DNA of 64,000 nucleotides from an uncultured Lachnospiraceae bacterium (GTDB lineage: Bacteria > Bacillota > Clostridia > Lachnospirales > Lachnospiraceae): contig CATOPL010000002.1 in the NCBI GenBank assembly GCA_951802115.1, positions 248,001 to 312,000 of the forward strand. Reading direction: 5' to 3'. The translations under genes were made by a program, and so were the position numbers. The stretch's first letter is position 1; each line of letters starts with the position of its first letter. A model generated the notes under the pieces. The model saw nothing but the letters and a program-made list of their open reading frames with translations, was not told where the DNA came from and did not search any database. Of the stretch, positions 8,433 to 16,636 are shown one piece after another.

Positions 8433-9518
8433 ATGAAAAGTGCGGACGGAATCGGGCGGCTCTGGGCTGGTATTGATTACAGGGAAGAATGTCCCAGAGT
8501 CTGCTATCAGACCGAACAGATGAAAGAGCCGCAGGAGCTTCCGCTGGATTTTGGAAAACAGTCAGGGCGTACAGCTTGTCTGCGTAAAATCTTGTCTGCT
8601 TTAAAGCGGTATGGAAAAAAAGAAGAGATCCGGGTGGCGCTTGTATTGCCGGATATGTCAGAAAACGGGATTCTGCAATCTATGAAAGAGGCATATGATG
8701 CCGGATTTCAGGAAGGACAGTTGCAGGTGATGGGAGAAGTGGAAAGCGTGGTCCATTTTGTCCTGCACCAGACCAACGATATCTGGCAACAGCAGGTCTG
8801 GCTTCTGGAATTTGGTACAGAAGAGATTCGGGCGACGGGGATTTCGGTGAATAAAAGAAGCACTCCTATGGTCGTGGAAGCGCAGGAACCGGAAAGTTGG
8901 TATGTGGGGACTCTTCTGGAAGGAAACCGGGACGAACGGCTTTTTGAACATATAAAGAAACGATTTGGGAAGAATTCCAATCATGTATCGGCAGTGTTTT
9001 TGACAGGGACAGATCTGAATGCCAGAGATTACAAAAAAAGCAGAGAAGAAATCTGTTCCAAGCGAAGAGTGTTTCTGGGAGATCTGATTCATGCCAGAGG
9101 AGCCTGCATGCTGGCCGGAGACTGTGCAGAACGCAGGCCGTATCTGTTTTTGAGCGAACAGATGATTCTGTTCAATGTGGGGATCCGCATCGGCAAGGAG
9201 GAAAAGGAAGAACTCTATACGCTCATCAGAGCCGGATGTAACTGGTATGAAGCAGAAGGGAGTTGTGAGATGCTTTTAATCTCGGAGCCGCTTCTGGAAT
9301 TTTCTTTTCAGTCCATGCTGGGGGGCGATCCGATTTGTGCGGGGATGCATCTGACAGATCTGCCGGACAGGCCGGAGAAAACCAGCAGGCTTCTGGTGGA
9401 GATCTGTTTTTCTTCTCCGACACAGTGTGAGATCAAAGTTACAGATCTGGGATTTGGAGAACTGTATCCATCCTCAGAGCTTTCCTGGAAAGAGTCGTTT
9501 GTGCTGGAAAGCGTTTGA
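8433..9518 (+). CDS. Hsp70/actin-fold (ASKHA)-like protein of unknown function, possible DUF5716 family
   Basis: The 361-residue protein follows the order of an Hsp70 ATPase domain, but with degenerate motifs. There is a phosphate-1-like WAGIDYREE at the start. EVESVVHFVLH sits where Hsp70 has EPTAAALAYG. WLLEFGTEEIRATGI sits where the second phosphate loop lies, and AVFLTGTDL followed by GDLIHARGACMLAG resembles the adenosine motif and closing helix. A C-terminal beta segment (RLLVEICFSSP, IKVTDLGFGELYP) recalls a substrate-binding domain. The glycine-rich DLGGG signature is absent, so ATP hydrolysis may be lost. It lies 17 bases after the large protein and 27 before the TPR-like gene. Family naming is tentative; the fold resemblance is inferred by eye. 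Confidence 0.5.
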   Translation: MKSADGIGRLWAGIDYREECPRVCYQTEQMKEPQELPLDFGKQSGRTACLRKILSALKRYGKKEEIRVALVLPDMSENGILQSMKEAYDAGFQEGQLQVMGEVESVVHFVLHQTNDIWQQQVWLLEFGTEEIRATGISVNKRSTPMVVEAQEPESWYVGTLLEGNRDERLFEHIKKRFGKNSNHVSAVFLTGTDLNARDYKKSREEICSKRRVFLGDLIHARGACMLAGDCAERRPYLFLSEQMILFNVGIRIGKEEKEELYTLIRAGCNWYEAEGSCEMLLISEPLLEFSFQSMLGGDPICAGMHLTDLPDRPEKTSRLLVEICFSSPTQCEIKVTDLGFGELYPSSELSWKESFVLESV

Positions 9519-9545
9519 AAATGCAGGAACAGGAGGAGACCGGTT

Positions 9546-10247
9546 ATGGGATTAGTCATGATCTGTAAATATAAAAGAACAAAAAATCCGCTTTATGTGG
9601 AACAGGCAGGGCTGAATCTGTACAGTGTGGAAGAACTGGCGTATTTTCTGTATCATAATATCTGTCTTGTGGACAGAAAATTTTTTGATGAGCGTTTATG
9701 CCGGTGGCTCTGTGAATGCGGCTGTGCAGAACTTGCAGATCAGATCAGAAAAGGAGTTTCGTCCACTGCCAGTGTGGAAAATCTGATGCTGGCAGCAGTT
9801 GGTTTTGCAGGAATCTTTTCTGTAATAGAGCGGGAAAATCTAAGCGGAAGGCTGAAGGGGCTTGTGAAACTGCAGGAACAGGAAAGGCTGAAGCTGCGCG
9901 CAGATGAGCTTTTGAACAATCGAAATGAATGGGCGGCAATGGAAGAATATGAGCGTATTTTACGTATGCATCAGAACAGTCGTCTGGGAATGGAATTTTA
10001 CAGTGCGGTATGGAACAATCTGGGAGTATGTTATGCCAGACAGTTTCTGTTTAAAAAAGCTGCGGAATGCTTTGAAACTTCCTGTGAATATTGTTCAAAT
10101 GAAGCAACAAAGGAACAGGCGGAACTTGCATGGCAGCTTGCAGAGGGCATTTTGCCGGGAGCAGGAAGAAATAACGCAGGCGATATCAATCTGCAGAAAA
10201 AACTGCTGCAGTGGGAACGGGAGTACAGAGTGAGGGCCAAATTTTAG
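9546..10247 (+). CDS. TPR-like helical protein, third gene of the unknown module
   Basis: The 233-residue soluble protein has a polar N-terminus (MICKYKRTKNPLYVEQ) and a helical middle. Toward the C-terminus (about residues 115-205) come two or three TPR-like helices, including AMEEYERILRMH, WNNLGVCYARQFLFKKAAECF and ATKEQAELAWQLAEG. The start at 9546 is preceded by AGGAGGAG with a good spacing; an internal ATG at 9561 is a weaker alternative. It closes the three-gene operon, and the next gene has its own strong promoter. Tetratricopeptide proteins commonly bind partners, which fits a complex with the two preceding proteins. No specific family is recognised. Confidence 0.65.
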   Translation: MGLVMICKYKRTKNPLYVEQAGLNLYSVEELAYFLYHNICLVDRKFFDERLCRWLCECGCAELADQIRKGVSSTASVENLMLAAVGFAGIFSVIERENLSGRLKGLVKLQEQERLKLRADELLNNRNEWAAMEEYERILRMHQNSRLGMEFYSAVWNNLGVCYARQFLFKKAAECFETSCEYCSNEATKEQAELAWQLAEGILPGAGRNNAGDINLQKKLLQWEREYRVRAKF

Positions 10248-10250
10248 TTC

Positions 10251-10279
10251 TTGACAATTTATCGTATACCTGTTATGAT
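10251..10279 (+). promoter_or_regulatory. Strong sigma-A promoter for the amino-acid ABC importer
   Basis: A perfect TTGACA (10251-10256), a 17-base spacer and TATGAT (10274-10279), with an extended -10 TG at 10271-10272. It begins just after the stop of the TPR-like gene and drives the binding-protein gene at 10348. Confidence 0.85.
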
Positions 10280-10347
10280 TTCAGTGTTGTATCTGTACTT
10301 TATTATGGTAAAGTAGTAGCATATGGAAATCAGAGGAGGAAACAAAA

Positions 10348-11247
10348 ATGAAAAAGTTAATTGCGGTAATGCTGGCAGGCGTTATGACAGCGGCGATGGT
10401 GACAGGATGCGGCGGAAATAATGACGGTACACCGGCGGATGCTCCGGCTGAGACAGAGGCGCCTGCAGCGGACGAGGCGCAGACAGAGGAAGGAGAAAGC
10501 ACAGATGCCGTATCAGAGGAGACAGAAGTCGCTTCTGAAGAGAGCGATATGGCGTATGTCAAGGATAAAGGGACGCTGGTGGTAGGTATTACAGACTTTG
10601 AGCCGATGGATTATAAAGATGAAAGCGGCAACTGGATCGGCTTTGATGCAGATATGGCGACGGCATTTGCAGAGAGTCTGGGAGTTGCGGTTGAATTTGT
10701 GGAGATCAACTGGGACAGCAAGATTATGGAGCTGGATGGAAAGACGATCGACTGCGTATGGAACGGCATGACGCTTACAGACGAAGTGAAAAGTTCTATG
10801 GAATGTTCCAATGCATACTGCAACAATGCGCAGATTGTGATCGTTCCGGCAGACAAGGCGGAACAGTATCAGGATATCGACAGTCTTTCCGGGCTGAACT
10901 TTGCAGTAGAAGGAGGCAGTGCAGGTGAAGAGCAGGTCAGCAGTCTGGGACTCGATTTTACAGAAGTCACGGCGCAGTCTGATGCGCTGATGGAGGTTGC
11001 AGCAGGCACTTCTGATGCGGCGGTGATCGATTCTCTGATGGCGGCGGCAATGGTAGGCGAGGGTACCGGCTATGCGAATCTGACTTACACTGTGGGCCTG
11101 AACAGTGAAGAGTACGGCGTCGGTTTCCGTAAGGGTTCGGATCTGGCAGCAGCGCTGAATGAGTTTTTTGTTTCTGCATATGCAGATGGAAGTATGGAAA
11201 CGATTGCTGAAACTTATGGAGTACAGGCTGCAATCATTGCACAGTAA
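10348..11247 (+). CDS. Polar amino-acid ABC transporter substrate-binding lipoprotein
   Basis: The 299-residue protein has a lipoprotein signal (MKKLIAVMLAGVMTAAMVTG with lipobox VTGC). An Ala/Glu-rich linker follows (about residues 27-65), then a family-3 solute-binding domain: GTLVVGITDFEPMDY, WIGFDADMATAFAESLG, IDCVWNGMTLTDEV. It is anchored outside the membrane and delivers an amino acid or close analogue to the permease encoded downstream; the exact ligand is not readable. AGAGGAGGAA precedes the ATG. A terminator-like hairpin between this gene and the permease should make binding protein more abundant than the membrane parts. Confidence 0.92.
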   Translation: MKKLIAVMLAGVMTAAMVTGCGGNNDGTPADAPAETEAPAADEAQTEEGESTDAVSEETEVASEESDMAYVKDKGTLVVGITDFEPMDYKDESGNWIGFDADMATAFAESLGVAVEFVEINWDSKIMELDGKTIDCVWNGMTLTDEVKSSMECSNAYCNNAQIVIVPADKAEQYQDIDSLSGLNFAVEGGSAGEEQVSSLGLDFTEVTAQSDALMEVAAGTSDAAVIDSLMAAAMVGEGTGYANLTYTVGLNSEEYGVGFRKGSDLAAALNEFFVSAYADGSMETIAETYGVQAAIIAQ

Positions 11248-11294
11248 TTTTCTGATCATACAGGATTATGAAAAGGGCTGTTACAAAATGTATT

Positions 11295-11342
11295 CCTGTT
11301 TGTGTGTTCAGTACTGCTGAATGCACAGACAGGCTTGTTTTG
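11295..11342 (+). terminator. Partial terminator between binding protein and permease genes
   Basis: A 17-base imperfect stem, CCTGTTTGTGTGTTCAG (11295-11311) with CTGAATGCACAGACAGG (11317-11333), loop TACTG, is followed by CTTGTTTTG. The unpaired positions are mainly G-U compatible. It probably lets some transcripts read through into the permease gene. Confidence 0.65.
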
Positions 11343-11380
11343 TAGCGGTCCCTGTTTTAATAGGAAGGCAGGATACATAT

Positions 11381-12067
11381 ATGGAACTGATATTGGAGCA
11401 GATGCCAATCGTCATCCAGTCATTAAACGTTGGTTTTTTGCAGACGCTGAAACTTTTTTTCGTAACGCTGCTGGGTGCAGTCCCACTGGGGCTGATTATT
11501 GCGTTTGGCTCGATGTCACGTTTCAGGCCTCTTGGCTATCTGACGAAAGTGGTGGTATGGATCATACGGGGGACTCCGTTGATGATCCAGCTGCTGATTA
11601 TTTATTATTTTCCGGGGCTTGTTTTTGGAAAGCCTATATGGGGCGGCGGTGAAGCGGGACGCTTTGTGGCCGCATCTGTGTCTTTTATTTTTAATTACGC
11701 CTGTTACTTTTCGGAAATCTACCGGGGCGGGATACAAAGCGTTCCGGTCGGACAGGAGGAAGCCGGGCTGGTACTGGGGATGACGAGGAGCCAGATTTTT
11801 TTCAAAATCACACTTTTGCAGATGATTAAGCGTATCGTTCCTCCTATGTCGAATGAGATTATCACGCTGGTAAAGGATACTTCTCTGGCGCGGATTATTG
11901 CACTGCAGGAAATTATCTGGGCAGGCCAGGCATTTATGAAAGGGTCTCAGGGGATCTCAGGCGCCATATGGCCCATGTTTTTTACGGCAATCTATTATCT
12001 GATTTTCAGCGGAGTCCTGACTGTACTCTTAGGCAGACTGGAGAAAAAGCTGGATTATTTCCGATAG
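11381..12067 (+). CDS. Amino-acid ABC transporter permease (HisM/GlnP type)
   Basis: The start at 11381 gives MELILEQMPIVIQSLNVGF and 228 residues; upstream in-frame codons lack a ribosome site. Several membrane helices and the amphipathic TLKLFFVTLLGAVPLG start fit the polar amino-acid permease family. The EAA loop is recognisable as GQEEAGLVLGMTRSQIFFKI, where the ATPase docks. The single permease is expected to form a homodimer with the ATPase encoded 11 bases downstream. Together with the preceding lipoprotein it makes a complete importer. Confidence 0.9.
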   Translation: MELILEQMPIVIQSLNVGFLQTLKLFFVTLLGAVPLGLIIAFGSMSRFRPLGYLTKVVVWIIRGTPLMIQLLIIYYFPGLVFGKPIWGGGEAGRFVAASVSFIFNYACYFSEIYRGGIQSVPVGQEEAGLVLGMTRSQIFFKITLLQMIKRIVPPMSNEIITLVKDTSLARIIALQEIIWAGQAFMKGSQGISGAIWPMFFTAIYYLIFSGVLTVLLGRLEKKLDYFR

Positions 12068-12078
12068 GAGGATATTAT

Positions 12079-12864
12079 ATGGCGATACTGGAAGTAGAAC
12101 ATATCTGTAAATCATTTGAAAAAACCGAAGTCCTCAAAGATATCAGCTTTTCTCTGGAAGAAGGACAGGTACTTTCTATTATCGGCTCTTCCGGAAGCGG
12201 CAAGACGACGCTTCTTCGGTGTCTGAATTTTCTGGAGCGTCCGGACAGCGGCGTGATCCGCGTGTGCGGCGAAACGCTGTATGACAGCCGGAATCCTTCT
12301 CCCATGCAGGAATCTGAGATTCGTAAGAAAAGGCTGCATTTTGGGCTGGTGTTTCAGTCTTTTAATCTGTTTCCTCAATATACGGCGCTGGAAAATGTGA
12401 TGCTGGCAAAGGAGCTTCTGGCCAGAGAACAGCCGGATTACAAAGCAAGGAAAAAGGAGATACAGGGGGAAATCCGGACACTGGCGGAAGAATTTTTAAG
12501 ACAGATGGGGCTTTCGGACCGGATGGGCAGTTATCCACATCAGCTTTCCGGAGGACAGTGCCAGCGGGTGGCTATCGCTCGTGCACTTGCCTTGAAACCG
12601 GATATTCTGTGCTTTGACGAGCCTACGTCGGCGCTGGATCCGGAGCTGACCGGAGAAGTACTGCGTGTCATGAAGGAACTGGCGGATCAGAAGACAACCA
12701 TGATTATTGTGACGCACGAGATGGCCTTTGCCAGAGACGTGGCCAGCCATGTAATTTTTATGGATGACGGCTATATTCTGGAACAGGGAACGCCGAAACA
12801 GGTGTTCGAACATTCCCACGAAGAGCGGACCAGGCAGTTTCTGTCAAGATTTACGCAGGGGTGA
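12079..12864 (+). CDS. Amino-acid ABC transporter ATP-binding protein (GlnQ/HisP type)
   Basis: The start at 12079 follows AGGAGGATATT and gives 261 residues. Walker A is GSSGSGKTT, the Q-loop lies in FGLVFQSFNLFP, the signature is [15 protein letters not shown], Walker B is ILCFDEPTSALD, and the switch histidine is in VTHEM. The FNLFP and SALDPELTGEV wording is typical of the polar amino-acid (PAAT) ATPases. It energises the permease encoded just upstream. The gene ends the operon; no terminator hairpin is obvious before the purC promoter. Confidence 0.93.
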   Translation: MAILEVEHICKSFEKTEVLKDISFSLEEGQVLSIIGSSGSGKTTLLRCLNFLERPDSGVIRVCGETLYDSRNPSPMQESEIRKKRLHFGLVFQSFNLFPQYTALENVMLAKELLAREQPDYKARKKEIQGEIRTLAEEFLRQMGLSDRMGSYPHQLSGGQCQRVAIARALALKPDILCFDEPTSALDPELTGEVLRVMKELADQKTTMIIVTHEMAFARDVASHVIFMDDGYILEQGTPKQVFEHSHEERTRQFLSRFTQG

Positions 12865-12899
12865 GATTTTCTCAGAGTCTGTTATCGGGAAAGAAATGC

Positions 12900-12928
12900 T
12901 TTACACCTCGGAGACTTATTGCTATAAT
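12900..12928 (+). promoter_or_regulatory. Promoter of purC
   Basis: TTTACA (12900-12905), a 17-base spacer, TATAAT (12923-12928). The purC start is 83 bases beyond the -10. No purine riboswitch or PurBox was recognised in the leader. Confidence 0.75.
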
Positions 12929-13010
12929 GAAGGCACCTTATAAGCAGAAATAGTAAATGATACCCTCAGTGGATAACAAAGAGATGTAGAAAAGGACGGG
13001 AAGAGCAATT

Positions 13011-13718
13011 ATGGAAAAAAAAGAACTTCTGTATGAAGGAAAAGCAAAGAAAGTATATACTACGGAGGAACCGGATGTACTGATTGTATCTTATAAAGAT
13101 GATGCGACTGCATTTAACGGACAGAAAAAGGGAACGATCGTGGGAAAAGGAGCGATCAATAACCGCATGAGCAATCATGTATTCAGGCTGGTGGAAAAGG
13201 CTGGTGTTCCGACTCATCTGATCGAGGAGCTGAACGACCGTGAGACTGCGGTCAAGAAAGTGGAGATTGTTCCGCTGGAAGTCATCGTCCGCAACGTGGC
13301 GGCGGGAAGCTTTTCCAAGAGGCTGGGAGTGCAGGAGGGAACGCCGTTTGCGGCTCCGACGCTGGAGTTCAGCTATAAAAATGACGAACTGGGTGATCCG
13401 CTGATCAATGACTATTTTGCGATTGCACTGAATCTTGCAACAAGAGAAGAGATTGAAAAGATTACCGAATATGCGTTTAAGGTCAATGAAGTGTATAAAG
13501 CATATTTTGCGGAACTGGGAATTGATCTGATCGATTTTAAGATAGAATTCGGCCGTTATAAAGGGGAGATTCTTCTGGCGGATGAGACGTCTCCGGATAC
13601 GTGCAGACTGTGGGATTCTAAAACGCATGAAAAGCTGGACAAGGATCGCTTCCGCAGGGATCTTGGAAACGTGGAAGAAGCGTATCAGGAAGTATTTAAG
13701 AGACTGGGTCTTTCATAA
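13011..13718 (+). CDS. purC: Phosphoribosylaminoimidazole-succinocarboxamide synthase (SAICAR synthetase)
   Basis: The 235-residue enzyme condenses CAIR with aspartate using ATP in purine biosynthesis. It begins with the family-typical [13 protein letters not shown]. It contains KDDATAFNG, the signature-like [23 protein letters not shown] and the metal/ATP motif [15 protein letters not shown]. Length matches the bacterial stand-alone enzyme. A well-formed terminator follows, then purB 160 bases later, so two purine steps that both handle succino-intermediates lie together. No other pur genes are in the window. Confidence 0.96.
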   Translation: MEKKELLYEGKAKKVYTTEEPDVLIVSYKDDATAFNGQKKGTIVGKGAINNRMSNHVFRLVEKAGVPTHLIEELNDRETAVKKVEIVPLEVIVRNVAAGSFSKRLGVQEGTPFAAPTLEFSYKNDELGDPLINDYFAIALNLATREEIEKITEYAFKVNEVYKAYFAELGIDLIDFKIEFGRYKGEILLADETSPDTCRLWDSKTHEKLDKDRFRRDLGNVEEAYQEVFKRLGLS

Positions 13719-13786
13719 GAAAAAGCGCAGGGTCGGAGACGGCATCGGGAACTGCCGTCTCCGGTTTTCAGCGCTTTCTTTGTTTT
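13718..13786 (+). terminator. Terminator after purC
   Basis: A perfect inner stem GGAGACGGCA (13735-13744) / TGCCGTCTCC (13753-13762) is nested in an outer pairing of AGAAAAAGCGC (13718-13728) with GCGCTTTCT (13771-13779). A T-rich stretch (TTGTTTTTGG) follows. Confidence 0.75.
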
Positions 13787-13879
13787 TGGAAAAATTTTAA
13801 TCAGAACAGATAAGTACTGATCAGGCTGCAGGGATTATCTGTTCCGGATGATTAACAGATATAGAAAGGATACAAATAT

Positions 13880-15313
13880 ATGAGTACAGACAGATATCAA
13901 AGTCCCTTGTCCGAGCGTTATGCCAGTAAAGAAATGCAGTATATTTTTTCTGCAGACAAAAAATTCTGCACATGGAGACGACTGTGGATTGCACTGGCAG
14001 AGACCGAGAAAGAGCTTGGACTGCCAATTACACAGGAACAGATCGACGAGTTAAAGGCGCATGCAGAGGATATCAACTATGAGGTGGCAAAGGCGCGGGA
14101 AAAAGAAGTACGGCATGATGTCATGTCTCATGTCTATGCTTATGGCGTACAATGTCCGAAAGCGAAAGGAATCATCCATCTTGGCGCAACATCCTGCTAT
14201 GTGGGCGATAATACGGATATTATTGTCATGACGGAGGCGCTGCAGCTGGTCAGGAAGAAGCTGATCAATGTGATTGCGGAGCTTGCGAAATTTGCGTCGG
14301 AACACAGAGAGCTTCCAACACTGGCATTTACCCATTTTCAGCCGGCGCAGCCGACGACAGTTGGAAAACGAGCTTCACTCTGGCTGCAGGAATTTTGCAT
14401 GGATCTGGAGGATGTGGAGTATGTGCTTGGCACTATGAAACTTCTGGGTTCCAAAGGGACGACAGGAACGCAGGCCAGTTTTCTGGAGCTTTTTGAAGGA
14501 AATCAGGAGATCATTGATAAGATTGATCCCATGATTGCTGAAAAGATGGGCTTTAAAGCGTGTGTGCCGGTGTCAGGGCAGACGTATTCCCGCAAAACGG
14601 ATACCAGAGTCTTAAATGTTCTGGCAGGGATTGCGGCTACTGCACATAAGATGTCCAATGATATCCGTCTGTTGCAGCATTTGAAGGAAGTGGAAGAGCC
14701 GTTTGAAAAATCTCAGATCGGTTCTTCGGCAATGGCATATAAGAGAAATCCCATGCGGAGCGAGCGTATTGCGTCTCTGGCCAGATATGTAATGATCGAT
14801 GCGTTAAATCCGGCGATTACTTCAGCAACGCAGTGGTTCGAGCGTACACTGGATGATTCTGCCAATAAGAGACTGTCTGTCCCGGAAGGATTTCTTGCTG
14901 TTGACGGAATCCTGGATCTGTGTCTGAATGTAGTGGACGGGCTTGTAGTCTATCCGAAGGTCATTGAGAAGAGGCTGATGAGTGAGCTTCCGTTTATGGC
15001 GACAGAAAATATTATGATGGACGCAGTAAAAGCGGGCGGAGACCGGCAGGAGCTGCATGAAAAGATCCGTACGCTTTCCATGGAAGCCGGAAAAAATGTC
15101 AAGGCCGAGGGTAAAGAAAATAATCTTCTGGAGTTGATTGCAGCCGATCCGGCCTTTCATATGACTCTGGAAGAGCTTCAGGCGTGCATGGAGCCTTCCC
15201 GCTATGTAGGGCGCAGTGCAGTACAGGTGGAAGCATTTTTAAAAAGTGTGGTCTCTCCGATTCTGAAGGAAAATCAGGAGCTTTTGGGGATGAGAGCGGA
15301 CATTAATGTATAA
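13880..15313 (+). CDS. purB: Adenylosuccinate lyase
   Basis: The 477-residue enzyme cleaves fumarate from SAICAR and from adenylosuccinate, acting at two steps of AMP synthesis. The fumarase/aspartase superfamily signature is GSSAMAYKRNPMRSERI; other landmarks are HLGATSCYVGDNTD and LAFTHFQPAQPTT (general acid/base histidine). The start at 13880 follows GAAAGGATA. It is in the same orientation as purC but separated by a terminator, and its own promoter is not obvious between 13787 and 13879. The length is that of the longer, eukaryote-like PurB subfamily frequent in Clostridia and Bacteroidetes. Confidence 0.96.
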   Translation: MSTDRYQSPLSERYASKEMQYIFSADKKFCTWRRLWIALAETEKELGLPITQEQIDELKAHAEDINYEVAKAREKEVRHDVMSHVYAYGVQCPKAKGIIHLGATSCYVGDNTDIIVMTEALQLVRKKLINVIAELAKFASEHRELPTLAFTHFQPAQPTTVGKRASLWLQEFCMDLEDVEYVLGTMKLLGSKGTTGTQASFLELFEGNQEIIDKIDPMIAEKMGFKACVPVSGQTYSRKTDTRVLNVLAGIAATAHKMSNDIRLLQHLKEVEEPFEKSQIGSSAMAYKRNPMRSERIASLARYVMIDALNPAITSATQWFERTLDDSANKRLSVPEGFLAVDGILDLCLNVVDGLVVYPKVIEKRLMSELPFMATENIMMDAVKAGGDRQELHEKIRTLSMEAGKNVKAEGKENNLLELIAADPAFHMTLEELQACMEPSRYVGRSAVQVEAFLKSVVSPILKENQELLGMRADINV

Positions 15314-15426
15314 GCGCTGCTGCATGAATGCAGAAATAGTCAGGGAGTTCACGGTTAAACGGTTGGATATCTGCTCAGTACGTTGTATGGAGACAAAAAC
15401 GAGGCGGAGTATCTGAGGAGGTTTTT

Positions 15427-16293
15427 ATGTACAGTTATCATTTTCGTGAATGGCTGTCGTTCTTCTATTTTTACTGTATATTTGGCTGGTGTTTTGAATC
15501 GATCTATGTATCCGTAAAAAACCGGCGTCTGACCAATCGTGGGTTCCTGAAAGGTCCCTGGCTTCCTCTTTATGGAAGCGGAGCGATTCTGGTGTTATGG
15601 CTGACACTTCCTTTTCAGAAGACACCGGTGCTGGTGTATGTGGTGGGAGCGCTGGGTGCAACGCTTCTGGAATATGCGACCGGGGAGACGATGGTGAGAT
15701 GGTTCAAAGTACGATACTGGGACTACACGAATCAGAAGTTTCAGTACAGAGGTCATATTTGCCTGAGTTCTTCGATTGCCTGGGGATTTCTGAGTCTTTT
15801 GATGGTGTATGTGGTGCATAGACCGGTGGAACAGTTTCTCTTTTGGATGCACGAGGAAGCAGTATCTGTGCTGACTTTCGGGATCACCGTATGTATCGTG
15901 TATGATTTCAGCTGTGCATTACGCAAAGCCATGGATCTGCGTGCAATGTTGATTCAGGCGGAACTGGTCTGTGCGGAGCTTGAGAAACGGGCAGCGGAGA
16001 AAAAGCGACTTCTGGAAGCGGCCGCAACTTTTGCAAGGGTGGCTGTAGAGGAACGGATTGAGGAACGAAAGGAACGCGCAGAGCAGTCCGGGGAAGAGCT
16101 TTTGCAGAAGCTGGAACATGAAATTGGCCGGCTGCAGGAGAAACAGGAGCAGCTGAAAGACAGGATGCTTAAGAGAGCTGAGCTTTTGCTGGCGCACAAT
16201 CCGGGTTTTCGCCTGATGGCAAATGTTCCTGATCTGGAAGAATTCCGGCATCGGGTAAAGGGACGGCTGAGGAACAGAAAACAGGATAGATGA
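15427..16293 (+). CDS. PF06541-type membrane protein (putative ABC transporter permease) with coiled-coil tail
   Basis: The 288-residue protein starts at 15427 behind GAGGAGG. The N-terminal half has four to five membrane helices with the family landmarks FGWCFESIYVS, GPWLPLYGSGA, LLEYATGETMVRWF and YWDYTNQKFQYRGHI. From about residue 175 the protein turns into a long charged coiled coil (LIQAELVCAELEKRAAEKK, then LEHEIGRLQEKQEQLKDRML). The Pfam family is annotated as a putative ABC-transporter permease, but no partner ATPase is adjacent and the real function is unknown. A shorter relative without the coiled coil is encoded at 47507-47923. Confidence 0.8.
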   Translation: MYSYHFREWLSFFYFYCIFGWCFESIYVSVKNRRLTNRGFLKGPWLPLYGSGAILVLWLTLPFQKTPVLVYVVGALGATLLEYATGETMVRWFKVRYWDYTNQKFQYRGHICLSSSIAWGFLSLLMVYVVHRPVEQFLFWMHEEAVSVLTFGITVCIVYDFSCALRKAMDLRAMLIQAELVCAELEKRAAEKKRLLEAAATFARVAVEERIEERKERAEQSGEELLQKLEHEIGRLQEKQEQLKDRMLKRAELLLAHNPGFRLMANVPDLEEFRHRVKGRLRNRKQDR

Positions 16294-16340
16294 TAAAAAA
16301 CATTTGATAAAAATAGAAATCGGAATAAACGGTTAAGCTG

Positions 16341-16475
16341 GGGGCTGCTGTAAATATAAACCTGCCTGCTTATTCAGCATTTGTATGGAACGTATCGGAC
16401 ATAAAACGGACTTTCTTCCGCTTTAATCCATACAGCATTACTGAGTGAACAAGCAGGATTATATTTATGGCAGCT
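16341..16475. repeat. Long imperfect inverted repeat, possible MITE or structured RNA
   Basis: The left arm 16341-16388 (GGGGCTGCTGTAAATATAAA to TTGTATGG) pairs imperfectly with 16427-16475 (TCCATACAGCA to TATTTATGGCAGCTT). Arms are about 48 bases with a loop of about 38 bases. It fills most of the 343-base gap between the PF06541 gene and the marR promoter. No protein-coding capacity was recognised. Confidence 0.65.
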
Positions 16476-16573
16476 TCTCTTTTGCGGCAGCTTTTTTGGT
16501 CTGTTCCTTCCAGGCAGAAACTATATGAAAATGCATTTTCCATGAGTTTCACAAAATATTCACTGATTTACAC

Positions 16574-16618
16574 TTGACATTGTTAGAAATCTAACTTATA
16601 ATCGGTTAGAAATCTAAC
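16574..16618 (+). promoter_or_regulatory. Consensus promoter with twin MarR operator palindromes
   Basis: TTGACA (16574-16579), a 17-base spacer and TATAAT (16597-16602) form a perfect sigma-A promoter. GTTAGAAATCTAAC occurs twice, at 16582-16595 (between -35 and -10) and 16605-16618 (over the transcription start). The centres are 23 bases apart, about two helical turns. The layout predicts tight autorepression by the MarR protein encoded next. Confidence 0.85.
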
Positions 16619-16636
16619 AATTCAGGAGGGACAGGT

